A DNA stretch of 64,000 bases from Veillonella parvula DSM 2008 (GTDB lineage Bacteria; Bacillota; Negativicutes; Veillonellales; Veillonellaceae). Positions 41,591 to 50,453 of this stretch are shown one piece after another; positions within the stretch are counted from its first letter, which is position 1, and each line of letters starts with the position of its first letter. A program made the translations under genes and the position numbers. Under the pieces are notes generated by a model. The model searched no databases, was not told the DNA's origin, and worked only from the letters and a program-made list of their open reading frames with translations. The DNA lies in contig NC_013520.1 in assembly GCF_000024945.1 (NCBI RefSeq), forward strand, positions 2,068,143-2,132,142. Direction: 5' to 3'.

Positions 41591-41666
41591 ATCCATGACA
41601 GTTCGTTTGATTAAAAAAATATAAGCGGATGAAAATGGACAAAAAGCTAGAATTAGGAGGTCTATT

Positions 41667-41954
41667 ATGGCAGGCACAGTTAATCAAGAATTAGGTTTAT
41701 TATTCCAAGGCCCTAACTATGTAATCGTAAAAAAAGGTGGCAAAGCTGGTGAAAAGGTGGAAAAACACACCCACCCTGAAGCTAATGTCATTTTTACAGT
41801 TGTAAAAGGTAAAGTACAAGTGTTCCTTAACGAAACGGAAGAACATGTACTCGTACCAGGCCAAGTATTGGAATTCAACGGCGATAACTACATCCAAGCA
41901 ACACTCGTAGAAGACAGCGAGTTCGTTGTAAACCTCATTCACAAACCTGAATAA
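41667..41954 (+). CDS. Small cupin-domain protein
   Basis: A 95-residue single-domain cupin. The metal-binding first motif is approximated by KVEKHTHPEANVIFTVVKG (H-x-H then E-x5-6-G), and LVPGQVLEFNGDNYIQATLV supplies the second motif in a weaker form. A strong SD TTAGGAGGTCTATT precedes ATG 41667. It lies 77 bases after the 221-aa gene and before a strong terminator, so it could end the same operon. Small cupins of this kind bind metals or small ligands; no substrate is assigned. Confidence 0.8.
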   Translation: MAGTVNQELGLLFQGPNYVIVKKGGKAGEKVEKHTHPEANVIFTVVKGKVQVFLNETEEHVLVPGQVLEFNGDNYIQATLVEDSEFVVNLIHKPE

Positions 41955-41961
41955 AATACCA

Positions 41962-41996
41962 AAGGACAGTTGATACAAGCAACTGTCCTTTTTATA
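41962..41996 (+). terminator. Terminator of the reductase-cupin operon
   Basis: Hairpin AGGACAGTTG ATACAAG CAACTGTCCT followed by TTTTT. Confidence 0.9.
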
Positions 41997-42117
41997 TGGT
42001 GTATGTATTAAAAAGAAATAATATAGTTATTAGGTTTTATATAGCTATTTAGTGGTTCAGTTATATCCATAGTTATTAAATACCCACAGGATAATACACA
42101 ATCTAAAGAGTATTCTT

Positions 42118-42639
42118 TTAAAAGGAGTTATAAGTTGTAAATTCCCCCACATCAAAGCGTTTCGTATGACCTGGTGCAGGAACACAGTCTGAATGAGGGT
42201 AACCAATTGGGAAGATGGCTACAGGAATGATATTATCAGGCAAGTTATATGCCTTGCGTACTTTAGCAGGATCAAAGTGAGCAATCCACGTTGTACCTAA
42301 ACCGATATCGGCTACGGTAAACATAATGTGAGAGCCTACAATGCTGGCATCTACAACGCCTAAATCTTCATCGTCGTATTCCCGCTTCCAGCTCACCGTA
42401 TTATCGTAACAAACAATGATTGCCAGCGGTGCATTAAAGTGACCATTTGTGCAGCCTTTTAGTTTGTTTAAGCTCTCTTCAGTATTTAATACAAGCAGTC
42501 TTTGCGGCTGGTAGTTATGAGCCGTAGGTGCTAATCTAGCTACTTCTAACAAAATATCTACCTTTTCTTGCTCCACTGGTCGAGTATCGAATTTTCGAAC
42601 CGAATACCGCTCTGTGGCTAATGCTTTAAATTCTTTCAT
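42118..42639 (-). CDS. Nitroreductase-family FMN oxidoreductase
   Basis: 173 residues, typical of small nitroreductases. The N-terminal ERYSVRKFDTRPVEQEKVD has the R-x-S-x-R FMN phosphate motif, APTAHNYQPQRLLVL (near residue 36) is the N-x-Q/P-W-like segment, and GLGTTWIAHFD near 122 with PIGYPHSDCVPAPGHTKR near 148 complete the fold. It reduces nitro or quinone compounds with NAD(P)H, or acts in flavin recycling. The physiological substrate is unknown. It forms a single-gene unit. Confidence 0.9.
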   Translation of the reverse strand: MKEFKALATERYSVRKFDTRPVEQEKVDILLEVARLAPTAHNYQPQRLLVLNTEESLNKLKGCTNGHFNAPLAIIVCYDNTVSWKREYDDEDLGVVDASIVGSHIMFTVADIGLGTTWIAHFDPAKVRKAYNLPDNIIPVAIFPIGYPHSDCVPAPGHTKRFDVGEFTTYNSF

Positions 42640-42880
42640 TAAATCTCACTCCTTAGATGAAATAAGCTAATATATTGTAAAGAAATTCACTATATAATCC
42701 TTTATATAATCCTCATAGTATAATAATTCTCTATGTACCAAAAGAAGTCCTGTACCACTTCTACCAAGTGTACAAATTTCTACCTAGGATACATAACCTA
42801 GACTATATAAACTGTAACGTTTAGACAGTATATAGGCAAGACAGAATATATTTAAAACAGTAAGTATCTTATATAATAAA

Positions 42881-42916
42881 TAACCCCCTATCTGATTACT
42901 CAGTTAGGGGGTTTTG
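42881..42916 (-). terminator. Terminator of ompH
   Basis: Hairpin AACCCCCTAAC ... GATAGGGGGTT, AT-rich tail leftward. Confidence 0.8.
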
Positions 42917-42922
42917 TGCTTA

Positions 42923-43381
42923 TTATTTTTTAAGACGGCTAATTACTTCGTTAGTAATGTTTTCGATTTTGCTGTTTGCGTCAGCAGCACGAATTGTGTA
43001 TGGATCATCCAATACTACGTCCATTTGTTTTTCAACACGGATAGCTTCAACAGTGTTATGAATTGCTTGCATCATAGGTTGAGCAATTTTATTGATTTCT
43101 TCGTTTTCTTTTTGAAGCAATGGAGCTACAGTTTTGTTGAATTCTGCTTCTGCTTGTGCAGAGTCTTTAATCTTTTCAATTTCTTGTACTTTTTTTTCAA
43201 TTTGTGGACGGTATTGAGCGTCTACTTGTTGCATTTTCATATCTAATGCACCATAGCCAGGGTAGCTATTTACTACTTGGCTCATATTTACTAAGCCAAT
43301 GTTAGCAGCACTTGCTACTGCAGCAGTAGCAGACATAGCACCAACGATAGCTAAGGTAGTCAATTTTTTAGATAATTTCAT
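42923..43381 (-). CDS. OmpH/Skp-family periplasmic chaperone
   Basis: 152 residues. The start is the ATG at 43381 after GAGGAGGATTTCAG; a signal peptide follows (KKLTTLAIVGAMSATAAVAS-A). The mature protein begins ANIGLVNMSQVVNSYPGYG, the Skp/OmpH head, and continues as a charged coiled coil (QPQIEKKVQEIEKIKDSAQA-like). VQKIA-type helices and a C-terminal strand VVLDDPYTIRAAD close the head. Skp holds unfolded outer-membrane proteins in the periplasm, so this gene is evidence for a diderm envelope despite the Firmicutes-like gene set. Expression looks strong, given the excellent SD and its own terminator. Confidence 0.9.
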   Translation of the reverse strand: MKLSKKLTTLAIVGAMSATAAVASAANIGLVNMSQVVNSYPGYGALDMKMQQVDAQYRPQIEKKVQEIEKIKDSAQAEAEFNKTVAPLLQKENEEINKIAQPMMQAIHNTVEAIRVEKQMDVVLDDPYTIRAADANSKIENITNEVISRLKK

Positions 43382-43661
43382 CTGAAATCCTCCTCGATTA
43401 AAAGTGTCACTATACAATCCAATAGTGTACTATTTTTACTATAACAAATCTTGCTAACTTTCACAAGACTATGATAAATAGCATAATAAAGGCCTATGAA
43501 CTACTTATGAAAGTTATGAGAACTTAAAATAATACCCACAAGCATACTCTGAGACCCTTAAAGCAGTCGATACAGACATATTCAGAACACACATGTGGGC
43601 ATTTCGGCTTTCACCAATTATTTATAATTTGTCATCAAATTATGGTTTATTATTCACCGAA

Positions 43662-44039
43662 TTATTGTTCATCATTTAAATAGATGTATTTATCGGATTT
43701 CAATTTAGATACGAGATCAGGCACCAAACCGATAAGGCGATCAAAGCTGCTGCTGTAAGGGTTACCCTTAATGTTGAACAATTCGATGCGGTCACCTTTA
43801 ATAACAAGGATCGCACTTGGTTCCATTTTGGCACCACCGCCACCGCCGCCAGATTCTTGATTTTTATTGGCTGTGCAGTGGTTTGTACCAGTACCGAAAC
43901 CAAAGGTTACGTCAACGAATGGAACGAGCGTGGTATCGCCGATTTGCACAGCTTCACCAACTACAGTTTCCACTTTAATCATATTTTTAAACTTCTCGAA
44001 TAGGACTTCCAAATTCTCTTTTACATTACTGTTCTCCAT
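43662..44039 (-). CDS. ytfJ: GerW/YtfJ-family protein
   Basis: 125 residues starting at ATG 44039 after AAAGGAGGTACTGT. VPFVDVTFGFGTGTN near residue 40 and a glycine run (ESGGGGGGAKMEPSAILVIK) near 62 are the signature of the YtfJ (GerW) family. In Bacillus it is a spore protein needed for germination. In a non-sporulating relative the gene often persists next to a DUF2953 gene, as here, and its role is then unknown. The 75-base gap to the upstream gene suggests an operon. Confidence 0.85.
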   Translation of the reverse strand: MENSNVKENLEVLFEKFKNMIKVETVVGEAVQIGDTTLVPFVDVTFGFGTGTNHCTANKNQESGGGGGGAKMEPSAILVIKGDRIELFNIKGNPYSSSFDRLIGLVPDLVSKLKSDKYIYLNDEQ

Positions 44040-44114
44040 CACAGTACCTCCTTTTTGTGAAAGTATCATAGCTATAATAATACAGCTCATATACTCAATT
44101 GACATAATATATCC

Positions 44115-45254
44115 TTACGCTGTTTGGCCTTGTGCGGCTTTTAGCTTTTCTAGTTGCTTTGCTTCCTTCCGTTTAACCCAGAAAACACGAGCACTTTCAC
44201 CCAATAGAGAACGCATAGGTTTAGATACCAAAAATCTAGTACCATACCACGCCAATACGGCAAGAATCATACGACCTTTGATATAACCACTGCCTTCAGC
44301 TACCCAGTTCACATAATCTATCTCAATAGACTCTGCTTGCTCAGGCCAAATGCTATACAACATAGATGCAATAAGCCCCATCCGATACGGATCGCCAATA
44401 CCAAATCGGCCCTCTATAGCCATATCACGTGGTTTAGAGTGGTTATAGCATCGTTTCGACACCAGGAATATCTGACGCCACAGCTCTGTATTTCTCAAGT
44501 GTTTCATGAACCAGAATGTAGGAATTTCAGACTTGAATGATGCTACCGGATCATTAGGATCAGGCTTTCCAAAACGTTGTCTCACAGTCGTTTTAATATC
44601 ATTTACCTTCGTAAATACCTTTTCCTTGATAGATCCGTCACTATTAAAAGTAACACGACTTACTACTTCATCATCATCTTGAATGTGAGCCGTTGGATCT
44701 TGTTGAATCGAGTCATATCGATCAGCACGAGCTTGTGCATCCATATCCTTAGAAACCGCATCAGGTCGCTCAATGCGCTCCTTTGCCCTAGGTGAGCTCC
44801 CCGCCCCTGGTGATTCTTCATCATCAAAGATTGTATTGGAGCCTTGGGCGCTCTTCAAGTCATCAAAGCTTGTGCCGCTGGAGCTTGTAGTTGGACCTTG
44901 TCCGCCTCCTTGCATAGCCTTTGCAAAGGCTTCTGCCATGTCGCCATCATCGTCCATTACCTTTTGATATTCTTCATCTACACGATTTTCAAGCCATTGT
45001 TCATAATCTTTCACAGGACCGATCTTAAGTATACCTAAAACGTATAATTCCTTAAAAAATGGTTTATTTTGAATGTACGCTAAGTGGAGTGAAAATACGC
45101 GCCACAGCCATTTGATGCGCAGCTCACCACGATATGGTGTCCGTCCATCAATTTCGATGCTATATGTGATTGGTGCCAGTAGGATAGTCAAGATGAGTGC
45201 TACAATAATGGCCACAATAACGAGGACCACAATAGCCACTGTACTCAACCACAT
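44115..45254 (-). CDS. ytfI: DUF2953 membrane-anchored protein (YtfI-like)
   Basis: About 379 residues. One N-terminal membrane helix (VVLVIVAIIVALILTILLAP) is followed by YSIEIDGRTPYRGELRIKWL, a strand-rich segment typical of DUF2953, a long low-complexity acidic stretch (residues 115-195), and a C-terminal MAIEGRFGIGDPYRMGLIAS motif near 280 that is characteristic of the family. It precedes ytfJ, the same gene pair as in Bacilli. The start is ambiguous: AAGGAGG is too close to the ATG at 45254, and a TTG at 45248 has ideal spacing. The long disordered acidic insert is unusual for the family. Confidence 0.8.
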   Translation of the reverse strand: MWLSTVAIVVLVIVAIIVALILTILLAPITYSIEIDGRTPYRGELRIKWLWRVFSLHLAYIQNKPFFKELYVLGILKIGPVKDYEQWLENRVDEEYQKVMDDDGDMAEAFAKAMQGGGQGPTTSSSGTSFDDLKSAQGSNTIFDDEESPGAGSSPRAKERIERPDAVSKDMDAQARADRYDSIQQDPTAHIQDDDEVVSRVTFNSDGSIKEKVFTKVNDIKTTVRQRFGKPDPNDPVASFKSEIPTFWFMKHLRNTELWRQIFLVSKRCYNHSKPRDMAIEGRFGIGDPYRMGLIASMLYSIWPEQAESIEIDYVNWVAEGSGYIKGRMILAVLAWYGTRFLVSKPMRSLLGESARVFWVKRKEAKQLEKLKAAQGQTA

Positions 45255-45277
45255 CACCTCCTTAGGTGTTCCTATGA

Positions 45278-45856
45278 TTAGTTTTCAATACCTTTTCGAG
45301 CCATTACACCTTGTAGGTAGTAATGTTTAATCTCTTTCATCTCCGTTACGAGATCTGCCTCATCAATTAATTCTTGAGGAGCCCCACGGCCCGTAAATAC
45401 GAGTTCCGTTTCTGGATGACGAGCATCGAGTAAAGCTTTAGTTTTATCCCATGTAATGAGTTCAAAGAAGAGAGCCATATTGTACTCATCAAGTACAACG
45501 AGATCGTACTCACCACTGCTAATCGCAGCGAGTGCACGTTCATAGCCTTTTTCAATGAGAGCTACATAATCCTTCGGAGGGTTACCAGACTCAAAGACAA
45601 CGACTTCATCGCCCCATTTAGCAAGTTCATCCTTACTCTTCATCCCTTCTTTGATGATAAAGAATGGCTTGCCCACAGTTTCTAACGTTAAATTTGTTAA
45701 GGTAGGTAAAATAGTATGTTCACTATATACTTTAGATTTCATAAATTGTAAGAAGAGGACTTTCTTGCCAGCCCCGATGGCACGAATAGCTAGGCCAATT
45801 GCGGCAGTCGTTTTGCCCTTGCCTTCACCGGTATAAACTTGTACATAGGCCTTCAT
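45278..45856 (-). CDS. cobO: Corrinoid adenosyltransferase
   Basis: A 192-residue CobO/BtuR-type ATP:cob(I)alamin adenosyltransferase. Start ATG 45856 after CGGAGGTATATCT. YVQVYTGEGKGKTTAAIGLAI holds the P-loop GEGKGKTT used in an unusual adenosyl transfer. LVVLDEYNMALFFELI near residue 120 and LVFTGRGAPQELIDEADLVT near 150 are the two further family motifs. It forms coenzyme B12 in de novo synthesis or salvage. It fits the B12-dependent methionine synthase genes at 52-55 kb. Confidence 0.93.
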   Translation of the reverse strand: MKAYVQVYTGEGKGKTTAAIGLAIRAIGAGKKVLFLQFMKSKVYSEHTILPTLTNLTLETVGKPFFIIKEGMKSKDELAKWGDEVVVFESGNPPKDYVALIEKGYERALAAISSGEYDLVVLDEYNMALFFELITWDKTKALLDARHPETELVFTGRGAPQELIDEADLVTEMKEIKHYYLQGVMARKGIEN

Positions 45857-45911
45857 AGATATACCTCCGTTCATATACTTTTATTTTACAATATATATAT
45901 ACAAAAAGAAA

Positions 45912-45960
45912 GAAAAAGAACTTGCTATAAGCGCATGTGCACGCATAACAAGTTCTTTTC
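45912..45960. terminator. Hairpin downstream of the M23 peptidase gene
   Basis: Outer arms AAAGAACTTG ... CAAGTTCTTT, with an inner palindrome GCGCATGTGCACGC. Runs of A and T on both sides. Confidence 0.7.
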
Positions 45961-46028
45961 ATATGTATTGTATTTAATTTTGAGTATATAGTATTTGATT
46001 TATGTGTATCACAATTGATTTTGCGTAT

Positions 46029-46985
46029 CTAATTGCTAATTGGTAAGAAAATCATAGGATCTACAGGCGTATTGTTGAGGCGTACCTCGTAGTGAACGTG
46101 GGCACCCGTACTTTTACCAGTACTACCCATCAAAGCTATAGTTTGACCTTGTTTCACGCTCATCCCTACTGTTACCAATACGGCACTATTATGGCCATAA
46201 CGGGTAACAAAGCCATTGCCATGATCGATTTCAACGAGGTTACCATAACCGCCGCTTGTATACCCTGCAAAGGTTACCACTCCTGCCGCAGTAGCTACGA
46301 TTTGGGAACCATAGTCATCGGCAATATCGATACCTTCATGGAATGCACCAATAGCACCCGTAACAGGATCAACACGGCTACCAAATGGAGATGTAATAAC
46401 ACCCTTACTCGGCCAAATACTAGGTGTCGTACTATTCACAGCACCACCAGAACCAGCGGAGAAGTTGATGGATTGTAATGCCATCAAATCTTGTGCGCCA
46501 CCATCACGAAGAATATTGCGCATCGTATAGAAGCTAACAAGCAATTTTTGTGCTTCCTTATCCATTTTGGACAGTCGAGCCGATAATTGTGCCGCTGTTA
46601 ACGTCTGTACTTCGCTATTATCAGCGGCTTCCTGCTTTGGGTCGCTACCATCCCCGCCACCTTGAGCTGGTGTACCAGATTCAGCACCCTTTAACATTTG
46701 CTTATTCTCTTCACTAATTTGATTTAAGTTTTGAATTTTCTTATCCAGAACCTCTGTTTTTTGTTGTAACAATTTCAACTGTTCCGATTGCAATTGCGTT
46801 TGTTGTCGTAATTGCACAACCTCAGCCTGACGCACGATGCCCCAAATACCGAGTACCAATGCCAAGACCAATACTACAGAACCAATAATGGCAACGAGTT
46901 TCGCTTGTTTGGTAGTTAATGTCAATATGCATTTGTCACCATTTCTTTCAACTTTGTTTGAAATGAATGCCGGTAATTTCAACAT
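46029..46985 (-). CDS. M23-family (LytM) peptidase, membrane anchored
   Basis: 318 residues. A cytoplasmic N-terminus (about 28 residues) leads to one membrane helix (LVAIIGSVVLVLALVLGIWG), then a coiled coil (residues 58-98, LRQQTQLQSEQLKLLQQKTE), a Gly/Asp-rich linker and the peptidase domain from about 190: ITSPFGSRVDP, GAFHEGIDIA (H-x3-D) and the HVHYEVRL motif near 297. The zinc ligands (H, D, H) are present, so it is probably active against peptide cross-links, or it could act as an EnvC/NlpD-like amidase activator. It is followed downstream by a terminator. Confidence 0.9.
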   Translation of the reverse strand: MLKLPAFISNKVERNGDKCILTLTTKQAKLVAIIGSVVLVLALVLGIWGIVRQAEVVQLRQQTQLQSEQLKLLQQKTEVLDKKIQNLNQISEENKQMLKGAESGTPAQGGGDGSDPKQEAADNSEVQTLTAAQLSARLSKMDKEAQKLLVSFYTMRNILRDGGAQDLMALQSINFSAGSGGAVNSTTPSIWPSKGVITSPFGSRVDPVTGAIGAFHEGIDIADDYGSQIVATAAGVVTFAGYTSGGYGNLVEIDHGNGFVTRYGHNSAVLVTVGMSVKQGQTIALMGSTGKSTGAHVHYEVRLNNTPVDPMIFLPISN

Positions 46986-46994
46986 AAAACTTCC

Positions 46995-47516
46995 TTATTT
47001 CGAGACGATAGCGCTCGTCAACGCTTCCTCATTGGTACGCTCACCCAACGCTTCGTTCAAACTTTCTAATTCCTCTTGTGAAAGACTTACTAAACTTTTA
47101 CCTTTCACAATAGGTTTACTAAAAATACGAGATTCATTACGACCGTAAATACTGGAGATACAGATGCCATTGTTGTTGCCATCTAGCAAGGTAAGAGCAA
47201 AGGACAAATCATTCCCGATATTTTCAAAGGCATTATACTTAATAAAGCCAATTTTTTGTATCGTATTGCTCTGAATATTGCGGATTGCCACTTGCTCGGA
47301 TAACAAGGACTCAAGGCCCTTTGCAGCATCGCGAATTTCACTAACCTCTACAGATAATTTACGTTCTAGGCTCGCACCATGCTCTCCTTGCATAAAGAAA
47401 TCGTATTTCTTTTTCAAGCTACCTAAACGGATGTGTAAGATTACACAATATACGAATAACACTATAACAAGAACGATGGTAACCATGCCTATCCACGGTT
47501 GAATCGATTCGAACAT
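46995..47516 (-). CDS. DUF4446-family membrane protein
   Basis: 173 residues. One N-terminal membrane helix (GMVTIVLVIVLFVYCVILHI), a coiled-coil-like stretch, then the family core: KIGFIKYNAFENIGNDLSFA near residue 90 and LTLLDGNNNGICISSIYGRN, with ESRIFSKPIVKGKS. DUF4446 genes often sit near parA/parB or peptidoglycan genes in Firmicutes, and here the gene is 9 bases before an M23 peptidase. Function unknown. Confidence 0.88.
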   Translation of the reverse strand: MFESIQPWIGMVTIVLVIVLFVYCVILHIRLGSLKKKYDFFMQGEHGASLERKLSVEVSEIRDAAKGLESLLSEQVAIRNIQSNTIQKIGFIKYNAFENIGNDLSFALTLLDGNNNGICISSIYGRNESRIFSKPIVKGKSLVSLSQEELESLNEALGERTNEEALTSAIVSK

Positions 47517-47727
47517 GTATTTTCCTTCCTATACAATCATCAAAACTCCAACAGTTAATTATACCATTCCTATTGTGAAAGTTAAATGACTGCATGCAAT
47601 TTAATTTAATATATCTAATATTTAATATATCTAATATAGATAAACGATACCTATATAACAATGTATATAACAAGCATGTAATGTATATCTAAATGTATGT
47701 GTTACATACATATTACAATGCTACTTA

Positions 47728-49098
47728 TTAGCCCTCTAGTTCGTCAACAAATGGGCTTATTGCTCGTTCTAGTATACCATGTAGAGCTGCTATGAGTACA
47801 CCGTAATTTACGATGGGCGTACCTTGTACAACAGCGCATTCAATACGACGTAACACCTCACGGCGTGTGAGCATACAAGCTCCACAGTGAATAATCAAAT
47901 CATACTGAGATACATCCTTTGGGAATGCTCCCCCACTAGTGAATTCTAGCTGTAAATCTGTATGACCTTGCTTCTTTAAAAGATTAGGTATTTTTACAGT
48001 CCCAATATCATCACATTGACGACGATGAGTACAACCTTCACTGATGAGCACCTTGGAGCCAGCTTTCAAATTTTTAATAGCCTTAACACCAGTTACTAAA
48101 TCCTGTAATTTTCCCTTGAACCGTGCCATCAAAATAGAAAAGGACGTCAACGGAATCGAATCGGGGGTCAACTCATCAACCCGATCAAATGCTTGGGAGT
48201 CACAGATTACCATTTTAGGTGGATTCTTAAGAGAGTGAATCATAGCCGGTAATTCTTCTGTTTGGCATACTAATGCTAAACCCTTGTAATCAAGAATTTC
48301 TCGGATAGTCTGCACCTGTGGCAAAATAAGTCGCCCCTTTGGTGCAGCACTATCGATAGGACATACAAGAATAATTGTATCCCCCTCTTCAACTAAACCT
48401 TGTAAAAGAGTTTGCTCCCCTTCTACATCAAGTGGTGTTAGCCCACCGAGTAGATCAAGCAACTCTAAGCGCTTAGCATCAGATGTGAAGTCAGCAGAAC
48501 CAATAACAGTAGCTAAATCTGATAAGCCTGTATGGGCAGCTATATAGCCCTCCCCCACTATAACTTTTTCGACAATATCTTTAGAATCATCTAAATTGTT
48601 TGTAACCTTACTTATATTGTCTACGGATTCTTTTATAGTTCCTTTAGACTTTACTATATTCTCTTTAAGCTCATCTATATCATTTTTATATAAATGCTTA
48701 TCGAATTTAGTCGAATTAATTTCATTTATAAAAAGTGCGACAGGTACATTATTTTGTTTTAAAAGACCTAACCAATGCATATCATCCGAAGTTGGTTCTT
48801 CATCAGTGCGAAGCACATAAACAGCAAGATTAATTTTTTTCAAAACCTCTTCTGTTTTTTCCATGCGCAATGTACCTAATTCAGTTGTATCGTCTATACC
48901 AGCTGTATCAGTAATCACCACAGGGCCGAGTGGCAAGATTTCCATAGCTTTACTCACAGGATCAGTTGTAGTCCCTGCCACATCGGACACTAACGATACA
49001 GGCTGATCAGTTAGCATATTAATCAATGTAGACTTTCCCGCATTACAACGGCCAAAAAAACCAATATGTATACGATTTGCCTTAGGTGTTTGTTCCAT
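47728..49098 (-). CDS. hydF: [FeFe] hydrogenase maturation GTPase HydF
   Basis: A 456-residue scaffold and GTPase that assembles the 2Fe subcluster of the H-cluster for [FeFe] hydrogenase. The P-loop is GFFGRCNAGKSTLINML near residue 14, G2/G3 are VAGTTTDPVSKAM and ITDTAGIDDTTELGT. C-terminal [4Fe-4S] ligands: SEGCTHRRQCDDIG near 355 and IIHCGACMLTRREV near 408. The length exceeds the usual ~410 because of an insert around residues 133-178 (KFDKHLYKNDIDELKENIVK and on), which sits within the G domain and is charged and helical. The target hydrogenase is at 31.8-33.3 kb; hydE and hydG are not in the window. Confidence 0.95.
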   Translation of the reverse strand: MEQTPKANRIHIGFFGRCNAGKSTLINMLTDQPVSLVSDVAGTTTDPVSKAMEILPLGPVVITDTAGIDDTTELGTLRMEKTEEVLKKINLAVYVLRTDEEPTSDDMHWLGLLKQNNVPVALFINEINSTKFDKHLYKNDIDELKENIVKSKGTIKESVDNISKVTNNLDDSKDIVEKVIVGEGYIAAHTGLSDLATVIGSADFTSDAKRLELLDLLGGLTPLDVEGEQTLLQGLVEEGDTIILVCPIDSAAPKGRLILPQVQTIREILDYKGLALVCQTEELPAMIHSLKNPPKMVICDSQAFDRVDELTPDSIPLTSFSILMARFKGKLQDLVTGVKAIKNLKAGSKVLISEGCTHRRQCDDIGTVKIPNLLKKQGHTDLQLEFTSGGAFPKDVSQYDLIIHCGACMLTRREVLRRIECAVVQGTPIVNYGVLIAALHGILERAISPFVDELEG

Positions 49099-49222
49099 AA
49101 CCTATCCTCGTTACTTAACCTTCATATATATTGCAAAATATATTATAAAACTTCTTACGCCTTATCTTATTATTTAATAATTCTCTTACATATAGTAAAA
49201 GCGCAGCCCGTAGACTACACTT

Positions 49223-49375
49223 TTACCTCAGATTGTTATTATTACGACTATTACAATTGCTATAGCTGTTATTATTGTTATTGTTGTTGTTATTATTATC
49301 GTTACTATTATTGTTGGTATTACGGCTATTACTATTGTTATGACTTTTGCTTTTGCTTTTGCTTTTGCTAGCCAA
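49223..49375 (-). other. In-frame Asn/Ser-rich open stretch directly after the parB stop codon
   Basis: The reading frame of parB continues past its TAA for 50 codons before the next stop. It encodes LASKSKSKSKSHNNSNSR, then an Asn-rich run (ten consecutive Asn near its middle), ending NNNNLR. Nearly all third bases are C or T and AAT/AAC alternate freely, so it is not a pure triplet repeat. It could be a tail lost by a new stop, a read-through extension, or a microsatellite. Confidence 0.5.
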
Positions 49376-50305
49376 TTATACTCTAAACTCTATTGTTTCC
49401 GCATCTTTTGTTTGATCTTGCCCATCCATATATGTAATAAGTCTTTCTAATTCAGCTTCAGAGGAGAAAGCAATTTCAATTTTTCCTTGTACCTTTTTAC
49501 CTGCACGGAATTTAATATTCACAGGGGATCCTAAACTTAGTTTTAAACGGTCCATTAAAGCACGAACCTCTGCCGTATTTTGAGTTTTACCAGCCTTTGC
49601 TTTAGACGATTTATTTTGCATAGACTTAACAAGGGCCTCTGCTTGTCTAGCGCTTAGCTCGCCCTCTTTAATACGTTCAGCTGCTTCCATTTGTTGAGCT
49701 GCGCTTCTTAACGCTAATAATGGACGAGCTTGACCAACCGTCAAATCACCTTCGATAAGATCTTTTTGTACAGAATCACATAATTTTAAAAGACGAACCA
49801 TATTAGCTATATATGAACGGCTACGGCCAAGACGAGCGGAAATCATTTCTTGCGTTTGCTTATAAGTATCCATCAATCCTTGATAAGCCAACGCTTCTTC
49901 AATGGGATCTAATCCTTCTCGTTGTAGGTTCTCTACAAGAGCAACCTCTGTCATTTCTTCGGTATTATATTTTTTAACAATAACTGGTACTGTTTTCAAT
50001 CCAGCAATCATAGCAGCACGATAACGGCGCTCACCAGCTACAATTTGATATTTATTCTTTTGTTTACGAACTACAATCGGTTGGAAAATACCAAGATTCT
50101 TGATTGATTCAGCCAATGTAGCTAGACTATCTTCATCAAAACTTTTACGTGGTTGATCTACATTTGGAACTAGCTCAGAAATCGGCAGTTCATGTATCTC
50201 CTTATCAGGCAATACAGACTCTACAGAGTCAACCTTCATCAAATTCTCAAGGCCCTTCCCCAATCCGGACGCTTTGCTTTTCTTGCTTTTAATTTCTCTT
50301 GGCAT
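49376..50305 (-). CDS. parB: Chromosome partitioning protein ParB (Spo0J)
   Basis: A 309-residue ParB. N-terminal CTPase core: LPISELVPNVDQPRKSFDED near residue 42 and IVAGERRYRAAMIAG (GERRYRA, CTP and DNA contact) near 92. ALVENLQREGLDPIEEALAY near 128 and the helix-turn-helix EMISARLGRSRSYIANMVRL near 155 read parS. A C-terminal dimerisation segment ends AETIEFRV. ParB loads on parS as a CTP-dependent clamp and spreads. Five parS-like sites lie within 3 kb. The gene is preceded by parA with a 148-base gap. The frame stays open after the stop (see the next downstream feature). Confidence 0.97.
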   Translation of the reverse strand: MPREIKSKKSKASGLGKGLENLMKVDSVESVLPDKEIHELPISELVPNVDQPRKSFDEDSLATLAESIKNLGIFQPIVVRKQKNKYQIVAGERRYRAAMIAGLKTVPVIVKKYNTEEMTEVALVENLQREGLDPIEEALAYQGLMDTYKQTQEMISARLGRSRSYIANMVRLLKLCDSVQKDLIEGDLTVGQARPLLALRSAAQQMEAAERIKEGELSARQAEALVKSMQNKSSKAKAGKTQNTAEVRALMDRLKLSLGSPVNIKFRAGKKVQGKIEIAFSSEAELERLITYMDGQDQTKDAETIEFRV

Positions 50306-50453
50306 ACAACTAACCTCTCTCGACCTTACAAATATTTACCAATTATAAATAAGTAAATTTCTTAAACTATCAAAGAACCAATTTATTTAGCATTTGATAC
50401 CTACTTATCACCAGATGCTTACTTAACTTTAAATACTAATTCAGTTTTAGTAC

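Noticed and set aside
49066..49371. Plus-strand frame rich in Tyr and Cys near 49.3 kb
   Set aside because: It is the opposite strand of the Asn-rich tract after parB.
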